64,000 nt of DNA from Geobacter sp. (GCA_003574895.1 PJFB01000010.1:62001-126000); one strand, 5' to 3'; shown: positions 8,206 through 16,363, numbered from the stretch's first letter. Notes: generated by a model not told the origin, from the letters alone. Made by a program: numbers and translations.

Positions 8206-9288
8206 ATGAAACGTAGCAATCGCATAGGATGGGCGCAGGTTCGCGCCGGGGTGTTCATCTTCGCGGCACTGCTGTTTATTGCCGCCGGGGTGCTCCTGAT
8301 GGGGCAGAAGACCAAGATGTTCGTACCCAAAGGGGAACTGCGGGTGGTGATGGACGACGTGGCCGGGCTCAAGGAAGGGGCGCCGGTCTGGCTGGCCGGG
8401 GTCGAGGTGGGAGTGGTGACGGATCTGCGCTTTTCCCGGCCCGAGATCAGCAACGAGGTGGAAATCAAGCTCCAGATCGACAAAGAGGCCCTGAAGAAGA
8501 TCGGCCCCGATTCCAAGATCACCATCAAGACCCGGGGCCTGATGGGTGAAAAATACGTGGACATCACGCCGTCCCTGCACTACTTCGAGCATCCGGCAAC
8601 CGTGCTGCGGGGCACCGCGGTGATCAAGCTGGATGACGTGGTGCAGAAGGCCGGCGTCACTTTCGAGAAGATCAATACCATAGTTGACAACATCAGCCAG
8701 GGTAAAGGCACCCTGGGCAAACTGACCAACGACACCGAGTTGTACACCAGCATCGTCAAGTTGACCCGGGAGATGTACTCCCTGGCGGTCACCATCAATC
8801 GTGGCAATGGGACTCTTGGCAGGTTGAACCGCAGCCCGGAGCCGTTCGACAAGCTGATCAGCATCCTCAATCGTGCCGACAAGACATTGCAGGATATCCA
8901 GGCCTCGGAAGGGACGTTGAACAAGCTGATCTATGACAAAACTCTCTACGCCAAGCTGACGGAACTGGCGGACAGGAGCATTCAGGCTGCCGAGGATGTG
9001 CGCGAACTGAACCGGAAGATTACCTCCAAGGACGGCACGCTGGGCATGTTGATCAACGACCGGACATTCTACGACAAGGGGCTGTCGCTACTGACCAGGG
9101 CCGATAATTCCGTAAAATCCATCGAAGAGATCACCACCAAGATCGACAAGGGTGAAGGGACGGCCGGCCGGCTGCTCAACGAGAAGGATCTTTATGACCG
9201 CCTGAACCGGATGGTGGAAGATGTGGATGCCCTGGTCAAGGACTTCAAGGAGCATCCAAAAAAATATGTGAAGTTTTCGCTCTTCTGA
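8206..9288 (+). CDS. mlaD: MlaD-like MCE-family substrate-binding protein
   Basis: 360 residues. One N-terminal transmembrane anchor (about 12-34) is followed by a single MCE domain (about 38-115; GLKEGAPVWLAGVEVG and GLMGEKYVDI are typical) and a long helical C-terminal region (about 150-360). The tail carries a recurring pattern of the type GxGTLGxLxxD (GKGTLGKLTND, GNGTLGRLNR, SEGTLNKLIYD, KDGTLGMLIND, GEGTAGRLLNE), a feature of MCE proteins from many Gram-negatives. It is anchored in the inner membrane and would pass lipid across the periplasm. It starts one base after the mlaF stop. No mlaC or mlaA homologue is present in the window. Confidence 0.92.
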   Translation: MKRSNRIGWAQVRAGVFIFAALLFIAAGVLLMGQKTKMFVPKGELRVVMDDVAGLKEGAPVWLAGVEVGVVTDLRFSRPEISNEVEIKLQIDKEALKKIGPDSKITIKTRGLMGEKYVDITPSLHYFEHPATVLRGTAVIKLDDVVQKAGVTFEKINTIVDNISQGKGTLGKLTNDTELYTSIVKLTREMYSLAVTINRGNGTLGRLNRSPEPFDKLISILNRADKTLQDIQASEGTLNKLIYDKTLYAKLTELADRSIQAAEDVRELNRKITSKDGTLGMLINDRTFYDKGLSLLTRADNSVKSIEEITTKIDKGEGTAGRLLNEKDLYDRLNRMVEDVDALVKDFKEHPKKYVKFSLF

Positions 9289-9378
9289 TTTCCTCCCACG
9301 TTCAGGGGCGGATGAGGGTACAAGGCAGTGGTTTTTGGGTTTTAATAGGTTAAATAAAAGTCAAATGAGGTTGTACGC

Positions 9379-10866
9379 ATGAAAAGAGTTTGGTTGGTCG
9401 TAGTAACGTTATGCCTGTTTGCCGGCACCCTCCATGCCGCCACCCTGGAGGATAAGGTCATTGAACATACCTTGAAGAACGGCATGAAGCTCCTGATGGT
9501 CGAGCGCCACACATCTCCCACTGTGGCTGCCTGGATCCGCTTCAAGGTCGGGAGCGTGGACGAGCGGAGCGACGAGCGTGGCATCGCCCACCTGCTTGAA
9601 CATATGCTCTTCAAGGGGACCAAAACCTTGGGAACAAAGGATTATGCCGCTGAAAAGCCGATCCTCGACAAGATCGAACAGACCGCCCAGTCATTGATGG
9701 CCGAGCAGGCCAAGGGCGAAAAGGCCGATCAGGCGCGGATGGCCGATCTGCAGAAACAGTTGACGGCATTGGAGGCGGATGCATCGAAATATGTCATAAA
9801 AGATGAGTTTTTCGAGATATATTCCAAAAACGGCGGGGTCGGCTACAATGCCTACACCAGCAGGGACGGAACCACCTATATGATCAACCTGCCCGCCAAC
9901 AAGCTGGAACTGTGGGCGGCCATCGAATCGGACCGGATGCAGAACGCGGTATTGCGGGAATTTTATTCCGAGCGTTCGGTAGTAATGGAGGAGCGTAGGC
10001 GTTCCACCGACGCCGAACCGGAAGGCAAGTTGTGGGAAACCTTCCTGGCCGCCAGCTTCCTGGCCCACCCCTATGGCCAGCCTACCATCGGCTGGATGTC
10101 GAATATCGAGAATCTGACCCGTACCAAGGCCGAGAAGTTCTTTCACACCTACTACGGCCCCCAGAGTGCCATTGTGGCTATTGTGGGCGACATAGACCCC
10201 AAGTCCACCATTGCCCTGGTGGAGCGCTATTTTGGGCCGATACCGCCCGGCAAGACGCCACCCCCGGTTACAATCGTGGAGCCGAAGCAGGAGGGGGAAC
10301 GGCAGATCGAGCAGTTGGCCGAGGCCGAGCCGACCCTGTTGCTGGGCTTCCACAAGCCGGCGATCAGCTCGCCCGATGACTATGTCTTTGATGTGATCAA
10401 CATGATCCTGGGCAATGGCCGTACGTCCCGTTTCTACAAAAAACTGGTTGTTCAGCAGCAGATCGCCACTGATGTCGGGGTGTTCGATGCTCCCGGCAGC
10501 CGCTACCCCGGCTTGTTTGTAATAAATGCCAATCCGCGGGCGCCCCATACGGTCAAGGAGGTGGAGGATTCCCTCTTGGGCGAATTGGAGCGGTTGAAGA
10601 CAGAACCGGTGCCGGAGCGCGATCTGCAGCGGATTCTCAATAAAATCGAGTACGAGGAGGCCCGTCGCATGGGTACCAACGGCGGCTTGGCCCGCAACCT
10701 GACCGAGTACGAGGCCGTCACCGGCAGTTGGCGCTACATGATCGAATATCGCCGCAAGGTGGCCGCGGTCACCCCGGCCGATATCCAGCGAGTGGCCCGC
10801 ACATATTTCACCAGGGAAAACCGTATGGTGGGTTTCATCACCAAGAAGGGGGGTGAAGGCAAATGA
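9379..10866 (+). CDS. M16-family zinc peptidase, catalytic subunit
   Basis: A 495-residue exported M16 (pitrilysin/insulinase-like) peptidase. A signal peptide is visible at about 1-20 (ending near LHAA). The inverted zinc motif HxxEH appears as HLLEHMLFKG, with downstream glutamates in a region matching the family (SERSVVMEERR). An acidic and lysine-rich insert follows the zinc motif (about 95-140). It would cleave peptides in the periplasm. The next gene overlaps by 4 bases and encodes an M16 protein without the zinc motif, giving the classic active/inactive M16B pair. Confidence 0.93.
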   Translation: MKRVWLVVVTLCLFAGTLHAATLEDKVIEHTLKNGMKLLMVERHTSPTVAAWIRFKVGSVDERSDERGIAHLLEHMLFKGTKTLGTKDYAAEKPILDKIEQTAQSLMAEQAKGEKADQARMADLQKQLTALEADASKYVIKDEFFEIYSKNGGVGYNAYTSRDGTTYMINLPANKLELWAAIESDRMQNAVLREFYSERSVVMEERRRSTDAEPEGKLWETFLAASFLAHPYGQPTIGWMSNIENLTRTKAEKFFHTYYGPQSAIVAIVGDIDPKSTIALVERYFGPIPPGKTPPPVTIVEPKQEGERQIEQLAEAEPTLLLGFHKPAISSPDDYVFDVINMILGNGRTSRFYKKLVVQQQIATDVGVFDAPGSRYPGLFVINANPRAPHTVKEVEDSLLGELERLKTEPVPERDLQRILNKIEYEEARRMGTNGGLARNLTEYEAVTGSWRYMIEYRRKVAAVTPADIQRVARTYFTRENRMVGFITKKGGEGK

Positions 10867-12287
10867 AACGCTTGATCTTCTCTCTCCTGGCAATTTTATG
10901 CACTGTTACGGCGGTCTTTGCCGCTGACGGAGCCAAGGCTAATCCGCGCACCATGACCTTCCCGGAGTTGCATTTTGACATCCCCAAGGCCGAACGGGTG
11001 GTACTGGAATGCGGAATGCCGGTGTACCTGCTCCACGACCCGGAACTGCCGATCATCAATGTCACGGCCCTGGTTCATACCGGCTCGGTCTATGACCCGG
11101 CTGGCAAGTCGGGACTGGCATCCCTGACTGGAGCCGTAATGCGCAGCGGCGGCGCCGGCGGCGTGCCCCCTGAAAAGATAGACGACGAACTGGAGTTCAT
11201 GGCGTCGGCGGTAGAAAGCGGTATCGGCAGCGATATGGGTACGGTTTCCCTGACCTCGCTGACGAAAAATTTCGACCGCACCTTGCAGATTTTCAACGAC
11301 GTGCTTTTGCGTCCCGATTTCAGTGAAAACCGGGTCGATCTCAGTCGCAAGCAGCTCATCGAGGGGTTGCGCCGTGAAAACGACGATCCCAAGGCAATCG
11401 CCGATCGGGAGATCGCAAAGGCCATTTACGCCGGGCATCCGCTGGGGATCGTGCCGACATTCGCATCGGCAAAGTCTATCACGCGCCAGGATATGGTCGA
11501 TTTCCACCGCAGGTTCTTCAGGGTGGACAATATGATCCTGGCGGTGTCGGGCGACTTTGACCGGGCCGCACTGCTGAAGAGGCTGAACGCCATGTTCGTC
11601 AAGCCGGCCAAACTTCCGCCGCTGGCGCTGCCGGTGATCCCCCAGCCTTCCCCGGTATTTGCGCCGGAGGTGCTTTACGGCAATAAAGAGGTCAACCAGA
11701 GTGTCATCCGCATGGGCCACCTGGGCATTACCAAGGACGATCCCGATATCTACGCCTTGCGGGTCCTGGATTACATCCTGGGCGGCAGCTTCAGCTCGCG
11801 CCTTACCCTGGAGATCCGCACCAATCAGGGTCTGGCCTACAACGTGAGCAGCCGTTTCGATATCGGACGGCGCTTCACCGGCACGTTCCTGGCGGAGACC
11901 GAGACCAAGGCGGAATCCACTGGAAAAACCATCGGACTGATGAAGGACATCATAGCCGGCATGACCAGGCAGCCTGTTACGGATCAGGAACTGAAGGCGG
12001 CCAAGGATTACATTATCAACTCGTTTATCTTCGGCTTCACCAGTCCCGCCTCCATAGTGACGCAACGTGCCAGGCTGGAATACTATGGCTACCCTGCGGA
12101 TTTTCTGGAAAAATACCGGGCCAATGTCGCCAGGATAACAAAAGAGGATGTACTGGGCGCTGCCCGAAGGCATTTGAAGCCGGAAGCATTCAAGTTGGTG
12201 GTGGTTGGTGATGGAGCCAAATTCGACAAGCCGCTTGCGACTTTTGGCAAAGTGGTGGAACTGAACCTGAAACAGGTCACGGAATGA
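10863..12287 (+). CDS. M16-family peptidase-like protein, non-catalytic partner
   Basis: 474 residues with a signal peptide (about 1-20, ending AVFAAD) and the M16 double-domain fold (AlVHTGSVYDP near the N terminus; DYILGGSFSSRLTLEIRTNQGLAY in the second half). The HxxEH zinc motif is missing: the equivalent stretch reads SLTGAVMRSG. In M16B pairs such a subunit lacks metal and helps bind substrate through its arginine/tyrosine motif. Translation is coupled to the upstream catalytic subunit through an ATGA overlap at 10863-10866. The pair probably acts as a periplasmic heterodimer. Confidence 0.92.
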   Translation: MKRLIFSLLAILCTVTAVFAADGAKANPRTMTFPELHFDIPKAERVVLECGMPVYLLHDPELPIINVTALVHTGSVYDPAGKSGLASLTGAVMRSGGAGGVPPEKIDDELEFMASAVESGIGSDMGTVSLTSLTKNFDRTLQIFNDVLLRPDFSENRVDLSRKQLIEGLRRENDDPKAIADREIAKAIYAGHPLGIVPTFASAKSITRQDMVDFHRRFFRVDNMILAVSGDFDRAALLKRLNAMFVKPAKLPPLALPVIPQPSPVFAPEVLYGNKEVNQSVIRMGHLGITKDDPDIYALRVLDYILGGSFSSRLTLEIRTNQGLAYNVSSRFDIGRRFTGTFLAETETKAESTGKTIGLMKDIIAGMTRQPVTDQELKAAKDYIINSFIFGFTSPASIVTQRARLEYYGYPADFLEKYRANVARITKEDVLGAARRHLKPEAFKLVVVGDGAKFDKPLATFGKVVELNLKQVTE

Positions 12288-12304
12288 AAGCGGGGTAAGA
12301 GCCA

Positions 12305-12709
12305 ATGTCACGTTTCGCATGGGATGACAGCATATCCTTGAACATTGCCGCAATCGATGATCAGCACAAGGCCTTGATCAGCTGGATCGACGCACTCTAC
12401 GAATCGGTGCAGAAATGCGAGGGGGAGCAGGTGATCGGCGATGTGCTGCAAAAGTTGATAAGCTATGTCGTCATGCATTTCAACGAAGAGGAACGCCTGA
12501 TGCTGTCCTTCAATTATCCGGTCTTCACCAGCCATCGTCAGGAGCATGACTATTATGTGACAAAGCTGAAAGATTTGCAGGAGCGTTTCCGGAAGGGGGA
12601 GGAGATCAGCGGTGATACGTTGGATTTCATGGCTGACTGGATCGTCTGTCACATAAAGGGAACCGACCAGAACTTCGGCCGTTTTTTGCGGGAGATACCG
12701 AAAAAGTGA
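12305..12709 (+). CDS. Bacteriohemerythrin
   Basis: A 134-residue single-domain hemerythrin, a four-helix bundle with a non-haem di-iron site that binds O2. The iron ligands appear in order: His in IDDQHKAL, His and Glu in HFNEEERLM, two His in HRQEH, and a final His plus Asp in CHIKGTD. Length fits the family (about 130-140). It starts 18 bases after the M16 pair and just before flgM. In anaerobic, motile bacteria these proteins are proposed to sense or deliver O2 or protect enzymes from it; the gene neighbourhood does not settle which. Confidence 0.93.
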   Translation: MSRFAWDDSISLNIAAIDDQHKALISWIDALYESVQKCEGEQVIGDVLQKLISYVVMHFNEEERLMLSFNYPVFTSHRQEHDYYVTKLKDLQERFRKGEEISGDTLDFMADWIVCHIKGTDQNFGRFLREIPKK

Positions 12710-12717
12710 ATATTTGT

Positions 12718-12745
12718 TAAAGATTTGCTGCTGTTCGGCCGATAA
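12718..12745 (+). promoter_or_regulatory. Sigma-28 (FliA)-type promoter upstream of flgM
   Basis: The sequence TAAAGATT (12718-12725) is followed after 12 bases by GCCGATAA (12738-12745). The enterobacterial FliA consensus is TAAAGTTT, about 11 bases, GCCGATAA, so the -10 element is a perfect match and the -35 element has one mismatch. It lies 40 bases before the flgM start, the right distance for flgM control by the sigma factor it inhibits. Confidence 0.75.
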
Positions 12746-12785
12746 AATAAGCAGGCGGAAAAGCAAGGTTGTAAAGGAGCAAGCC

Positions 12786-13070
12786 ATGAAAATATCGACT
12801 GATACCCCAAAATATATTACGCCAACGGACAACTTGAAAAAACCGGCGGTGCGTAAGTCCGAAGAGAGCAGTCAGTCTGCCAAGCAACAGAGCGATGCCT
12901 TTGCCGTCCAGCTCTCGTCCGCTGTGGAACAAATGAAGACGCCCCCTGCCGAAAGTGATGATATCCGGCAGGCCAAGGTTGATGCCATCAGGCAGCAGTT
13001 GGCCACCGGCACCTACAACATCAGCGGCAAGGATGTGGCCAACAAGATAATAGGAGTTTTGAAGGGCTGA
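12786..13070 (+). CDS. flgM: Anti-sigma-28 factor FlgM
   Basis: 94 residues. The C-terminal half (about 55-94) carries the FlgM pattern: short helices around RQAKVDAIRQQLATGTYNI followed by SGKDVANKII, which binds and holds FliA inactive until hook completion, when FlgM is exported. The N-terminal half is low-complexity and probably disordered, as expected for FlgM. The ATG at 12786 follows AAAGGAG with a 6-base spacer. A FliA-type promoter stands upstream, giving a negative feedback loop, and a strong terminator follows. Confidence 0.88.
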   Translation: MKISTDTPKYITPTDNLKKPAVRKSEESSQSAKQQSDAFAVQLSSAVEQMKTPPAESDDIRQAKVDAIRQQLATGTYNISGKDVANKIIGVLKG

Positions 13071-13077
13071 ATACAAA

Positions 13078-13105
13078 GCCCCGCCGGTAACGACGGGGCC
13101 TTTTT
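13078..13105 (+). terminator. Rho-independent terminator after flgM
   Basis: Stem GCCCCGCCG / CGACGGGGC (13078-13099, one mismatch, GTAA loop) followed by TTTTT (13101-13105). It lies 8 bases after the flgM stop. Confidence 0.85.
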
Positions 13106-13128
13106 ACTTTAAGTCAATTCCATTGGTT

Positions 13129-13159
13129 GCAAAAAGGCCTGCGAAAGCAGGCTTTTTGC
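13129..13159 (-). terminator. Terminator at the end of the cobM-cbiG-pdxA operon
   Basis: Stem with left arm GCAAAAAGGCCTGC and right arm GCAGGCTTTTTGC around a GAAA loop. The flanking A and T runs make it usable in both directions. It lies 15 bases beyond the pdxA stop on the minus strand and faces the flgM terminator. Confidence 0.8.
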
Positions 13160-13174
13160 GTGCGGAGACAGAGC

Positions 13175-14191
13175 TCATTTTCGGCCCGTCATGCCCACGG
13201 CCATCCTGATGGCTGCCAGCAGGCTCGTCTCGGATGCCTTGCCGGTTCCGGCCAGATCATAGGCTGTGCCGTGATCCACCGAGGTGCGGATGATGGGCAG
13301 CCCCAGTGTGACGTTGACGCCGTCGTCAAAGTGCAGCATCTTCAGCGGGATCAACCCCTGGTCGTGATACATGGCCACAACCCCGTCGTATTCCCCCTTT
13401 TGGGCGAAATGGAAGAGGGTATCGGCCGAGAGCGGCCCCATGGCGTCGATCCCCTCGGCCTGGGCCGCAAGGATGGCCGGGGCGATGACCTCCCGCTCCT
13501 CGCTGCCGAACCGCCCACCCTCGCCGCAGTGGGGGTTGAGGGCCAGCACCGCCAGGCGGGGGCGGCCGATGCCGGTCAGCCGCCGCACGCCGGTTGCGGT
13601 GACCCGGATGGTCTGCAACACCCGGTCGAAGGTGATGAGGCCCGGCACATCTTTCAAGGCTTCATGGATGGTCACCAGCGCCACCCGCAATATATCTCCT
13701 GCCAGCATCATCACGTATTCGTCCGTACCGCACATTTCGGCCAAAAGCTCGGTATGCCCCGGGTAGTCGTGTCCTGCCCGATGCATTGCCTCCTTGCTGA
13801 TGGGCGCCGTGGCCATGGCTGCCACCCGGCCATCCAGGCAGAGGCGCGCGGCAGTACAGATATAGCGGTACACGGCCTCACCAGCCGCTGCTGTCGGTTT
13901 GCCGTAGTGCAGATCCGCCCCGGTCAGGCTGGAGAGCGGCAATAACGGGATGCTGTTGCCGGTTGCCCGCAAAGCATCCTCGGGTTCCTTGATCTCCAGC
14001 AGTGCAAAGTTGGCGCCGCAGACACGAATAGCCCGCTCCAGCGCGGCCCTGTCGCCGAGCACCAGGGGCACGCAGGTCTCCTGCACAATCGAATGCGCCA
14101 GGGCCTTGACGATGATCTCGGGGCCGATGCCGCAGGGGTCGCCCATGGTGATGGCAATGATCGGTTTATTGGCTTCGTTTGATTCAGTCAT
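13175..14191 (-). CDS. pdxA: 4-hydroxythreonine-4-phosphate dehydrogenase PdxA
   Basis: A 338-residue PdxA, which oxidises 4-phosphohydroxy-L-threonine in pyridoxal 5'-phosphate synthesis. Recognisable blocks are IAITMGDPCGIGPEI at the N terminus, PISKEAMHRAGHDYPGHTE with metal-binding His, and ALNPHCGEGGRFG and AMYHDQGLIPLK with further metal ligands. The ATG at 14191 gives the usual N terminus; an in-frame upstream start (14224) adds residues that lie inside cbiG. The start overlaps the cbiG stop by 8 bases, so pdxA is the last gene of a cobM-cbiG-pdxA operon, an unusual partner for cobalamin genes. Confidence 0.94.
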   Translation of the reverse strand: MTESNEANKPIIAITMGDPCGIGPEIIVKALAHSIVQETCVPLVLGDRAALERAIRVCGANFALLEIKEPEDALRATGNSIPLLPLSSLTGADLHYGKPTAAAGEAVYRYICTAARLCLDGRVAAMATAPISKEAMHRAGHDYPGHTELLAEMCGTDEYVMMLAGDILRVALVTIHEALKDVPGLITFDRVLQTIRVTATGVRRLTGIGRPRLAVLALNPHCGEGGRFGSEEREVIAPAILAAQAEGIDAMGPLSADTLFHFAQKGEYDGVVAMYHDQGLIPLKMLHFDDGVNVTLGLPIIRTSVDHGTAYDLAGTGKASETSLLAAIRMAVGMTGRK

Positions 14192-15251
14192 GCTCGCGCA
14201 CCTCTGCCAGTGCCATGGTGACATTGTCGGATTTGATCTTTTTCAGCAGCAGCCTGCCGCCTCCCGAGGCCAGAATCGCGGCCGGTTCGGCAACACCGGT
14301 GGCGCCGATTGCCGCCAGGGCATGTTGGGACGGCGGCGAGGGTACAGTCACGCCGTTCAATTCGGCGCTTTCGAAGAAGGCCAGTGGGATGTCGTGTTTC
14401 GCTGCATAGGCTATCAAGCCCTGTTCGTCGCTTTTGGCGCTGGCTGTGGCAATGCAGGCTACGCTCTTAAGGGAGAGAAAGATTCTCTTCAGTTGGGAAG
14501 AGACCAGTGATTCGATCTCCTCTGCCGGTGTGCCCCGATTGCAGCCGATACCCAGCACCAGGTTGCGGGGACGCAGGATCAGGAGGTTGGCCGGCTGGGT
14601 TTGGGGAGGAAGCTGGCGATTGGTGACGAACAGAAAGCCCCGGGCCCTGCTTTCCAGGGCCTCGGCAAAGGTGTCGTAAAAACAGAGCTTGCCCCGGCCG
14701 TGAAACCAGCAGCGGGTCTGGCCGCTGGGATCGACCACGGCGATCTCCTCATTATCCAGCAACAGCATGTTGAGCAGTTTGACCCGGTCGATGTCGTCGA
14801 TGCCCCACCCCGATTCCTTTGCCAACATGTCAAAGGAAGGGAGGCAGTTGGCATCGGTGGCAGTGGTAATGACTGCCCTGGCCCCTGTGATGAAGGCACA
14901 GCGCTCGGCAAGTTCATTGGCCCCCCCCAGGTGGCCGCAGAGCAGGGAAATGGCGAATCTGGCTGCATCGTCCATGACCACCACGGCCGGGTCCTTTTCC
15001 TTTGATTCCAGAAGCGGGGCAACCATGCGTACCACGATGCCGGTAGCCATGATGAAAATAAGGCCGTCACACTCCTGCCAGAGTGAGGCGGCCAGTTGTT
15101 TAAGTTCCGTGGGATCGAACGGACTGCTGCCGCTGCCGGCTTGGCCGGCATACCGGCCGGATACGTACAGCGTCCCACCGGCCAGCCCTTCGGTCAGTTT
15201 CTGCCCGAGCAGGGCTCCGTTGCGGGTTATGGCGATGACGGCGACGCGCAT
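14184..15251 (-). CDS. cbiG: Cobalt-precorrin 5A hydrolase CbiG
   Basis: 355 residues. CbiG opens the delta-lactone of cobalt-precorrin 5A and releases acetaldehyde in the anaerobic cobalamin route. The N-terminal region (about 1-90) resembles the CbiG N domain; the central part has LLCGHLGGANELAERCAFITGARAVITTATD in two family blocks, and the C-terminal CbiG_C domain contains LVLGIGCNRGTP and ending blocks around ATGVAEPAA. It directly follows cobM/cbiF with a 1-base gap and overlaps pdxA, so the three genes form one transcript. Confidence 0.9.
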   Translation of the reverse strand: MRVAVIAITRNGALLGQKLTEGLAGGTLYVSGRYAGQAGSGSSPFDPTELKQLAASLWQECDGLIFIMATGIVVRMVAPLLESKEKDPAVVVMDDAARFAISLLCGHLGGANELAERCAFITGARAVITTATDANCLPSFDMLAKESGWGIDDIDRVKLLNMLLLDNEEIAVVDPSGQTRCWFHGRGKLCFYDTFAEALESRARGFLFVTNRQLPPQTQPANLLILRPRNLVLGIGCNRGTPAEEIESLVSSQLKRIFLSLKSVACIATASAKSDEQGLIAYAAKHDIPLAFFESAELNGVTVPSPPSQHALAAIGATGVAEPAAILASGGGRLLLKKIKSDNVTMALAEVREHD

Positions 15252-15252
15252 C

Positions 15253-16032
15253 TCAGGCCTGCCCTTTGTCGCGGAAGCCGTGGCTGAACCCGCCGTCGTA
15301 GAGGAGCGACTTTGCTTTAAGTCCCTGGCTCCGTACAGCCAGCACGTCTCCCACGATGATCAGGGCCTGGCGGTCGATGCCGGACTCGCGCACCTTGGCT
15401 CCGATGTCGGCCAGGGTGCCGCGGATGATCTGTTCGTTATCCCATGTGGCACGGCAGACTACGGCGACAGCAGTCTCTGAAGAGTAGCTCCCGCTCAAGA
15501 GCTGTTCAACCACTTCCTCGATCATGCCGATGGAGAGGTAGATCACCATGGTTGCGCCGATGCGGGCGATCTCGGCGAGCCGCTCCCGTTCCGGTACCGG
15601 GGTGCGTCCTTCCATTCTTGTGAAGATGACGGTCTGGGAAACCTCCGGCAGGGTCAGTTCCTGTTTCAGGGCGGCAGCGGCGGCAAAGGCGCTGGTGACG
15701 CCGGGCACTACCTGGTACTCGATCTCCAGCCGGTCCAGGGCTTCCATCTGCTCCTGGATGGCGCCGTAGATGCAGGGATCGCCGGTGTGCAGCCTGACGA
15801 CATCCTTGCCGGCGGCAATGGCATCCATGATGACGGTGATTACCTCGGTCAGGGTCATGCCGGCCGAGTCATGGACCTCTGCCCGGGTGGCGTAACAGTT
15901 GACCAGTTCCCGGTCAACCAGGCTGCCGGCGTAAACGACCACATCGGCGTGTTTCAACAGCCTGGCGCCGCGGATGGTGATGAGGTCGGCCGCTCCCGGT
16001 CCCGCACCGACGAATGATACCTTTGGTGCCAT
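15253..16032 (-). CDS. cobM: Precorrin-4 / cobalt-precorrin-4 C11-methyltransferase
   Basis: A 259-residue tetrapyrrole methylase of the CobM/CbiF family, which transfers a methyl group from S-adenosylmethionine to C-11. Motifs: VSFVGAGPGAADLITIRGARLL at the N terminus (seen in two blocks), VVRLHTGDPCIYGAIQEQ and VVPGVTSAFAAAAAL for binding SAM and corrin, and VVCRATWDNEQI in the C-terminal part. With cbiG next to it, the oxygen-independent early-cobalt pathway is likely, so the substrate is probably the cobalt form (CbiF). AGGAAGGGA precedes the ATG. No cobalamin riboswitch is visible in the about 100 bases upstream. Confidence 0.92.
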   Translation of the reverse strand: MAPKVSFVGAGPGAADLITIRGARLLKHADVVVYAGSLVDRELVNCYATRAEVHDSAGMTLTEVITVIMDAIAAGKDVVRLHTGDPCIYGAIQEQMEALDRLEIEYQVVPGVTSAFAAAAALKQELTLPEVSQTVIFTRMEGRTPVPERERLAEIARIGATMVIYLSIGMIEEVVEQLLSGSYSSETAVAVVCRATWDNEQIIRGTLADIGAKVRESGIDRQALIIVGDVLAVRSQGLKAKSLLYDGGFSHGFRDKGQA

Positions 16033-16127
16033 GATTCCCTTCCTGCCAGAACTCGTGAATTTATTGTTCTTGTAGTCCTAAAACATCGAGGATGTCAAGC
16101 CGGACAGGCAGGAGTAGTTGTTGCAAT

Positions 16128-16176
16128 CTAAAAGAATTTTAGGTTGACAAAAATCGGGATTGTATTAAGATAAAAT
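16128..16176 (+). promoter_or_regulatory. Palindromic operator-like site plus sigma-70-type promoter
   Basis: A perfect palindrome CTAAAA-GAA-TTTTAG (16128-16142) abuts TTGACA (16144-16149, an ideal -35 box). A candidate -10, TAAGAT, lies at 16166-16171 after 16 bases, with TAAAAT at 16171-16176 as an alternative at a longer spacing. The palindrome is placed where a repressor or activator dimer would touch RNA polymerase. It would drive the small ORF at 16223. Confidence 0.55.
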
Positions 16177-16222
16177 AAGTCCTATTAGGAAGCTTATCCG
16201 CACACGAAAGGAGACCCTGGTT

Positions 16223-16300
16223 ATGTGGATTGAAAGATTCAGGATTCGCCCGGTATCCCACTGTAAAGAGGGTTGCCCTAGTTGGCCCACCGCTGATTAG
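16223..16300 (+). CDS. Putative 25-residue peptide (small ORF / leader peptide)
   Basis: A 25-codon ORF from ATG to TAG, too short for routine gene calling. AAAGGAG (16207-16213) lies 9 bases before the ATG, and a TTGACA promoter lies upstream. The peptide begins MWIERF, contains CKEGC (two cysteines four apart) and ends SWPTAD. I do not recognise it. Its stop codon falls within the loop side of a strong hairpin (16286-16307), and a classic terminator follows at 16316-16352, ahead of a macA-macB efflux operon. Two readings fit: an independent small peptide gene, or a leader peptide controlling read-through into macA. Coding status is inferred only from signals and spacing. Confidence 0.45.
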   Translation: MWIERFRIRPVSHCKEGCPSWPTAD

Positions 16301-16313
16301 CGGTGGGCAACCC
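16270..16313 (+). other. Structured RNA segment with two overlapping helices
   Basis: Two pairings share three bases. CCCACCGCT (16286-16294) pairs perfectly with AGCGGTGGG (16299-16307) across a GATT loop. GGGTTGCCC (16270-16278) pairs perfectly with GGGCAACCC (16305-16313). Both can form together if three pairs are given up (GGGTTG with CAACCC), or they can compete. The small ORF reads through the 5' arms and stops inside the hairpin, so a translating ribosome would disturb the fold. Confidence 0.55.
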
Positions 16314-16315
16314 GT

Positions 16316-16352
16316 AAAAAAGCCCCAGTCGAAAGACTTGGGGCTTTTTTTT
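16316..16352 (+). terminator. Rho-independent terminator between the small ORF and macA
   Basis: Left arm AAAAAAGCCCCAGTC, GAAA loop, right arm GACTTGGGGC followed by an uninterrupted run of eight T. It ends 84 bases before the macA start and would close the small transcription unit, or act as an attenuator for the efflux operon. Confidence 0.88.
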
Positions 16353-16363
16353 GGGTGTTATTC

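Noticed and set aside
16033-16127. Possible cobalamin riboswitch upstream of cobM
   Set aside because: The space is about 100 bases and lacks the expected B12-box and multi-stem layout.
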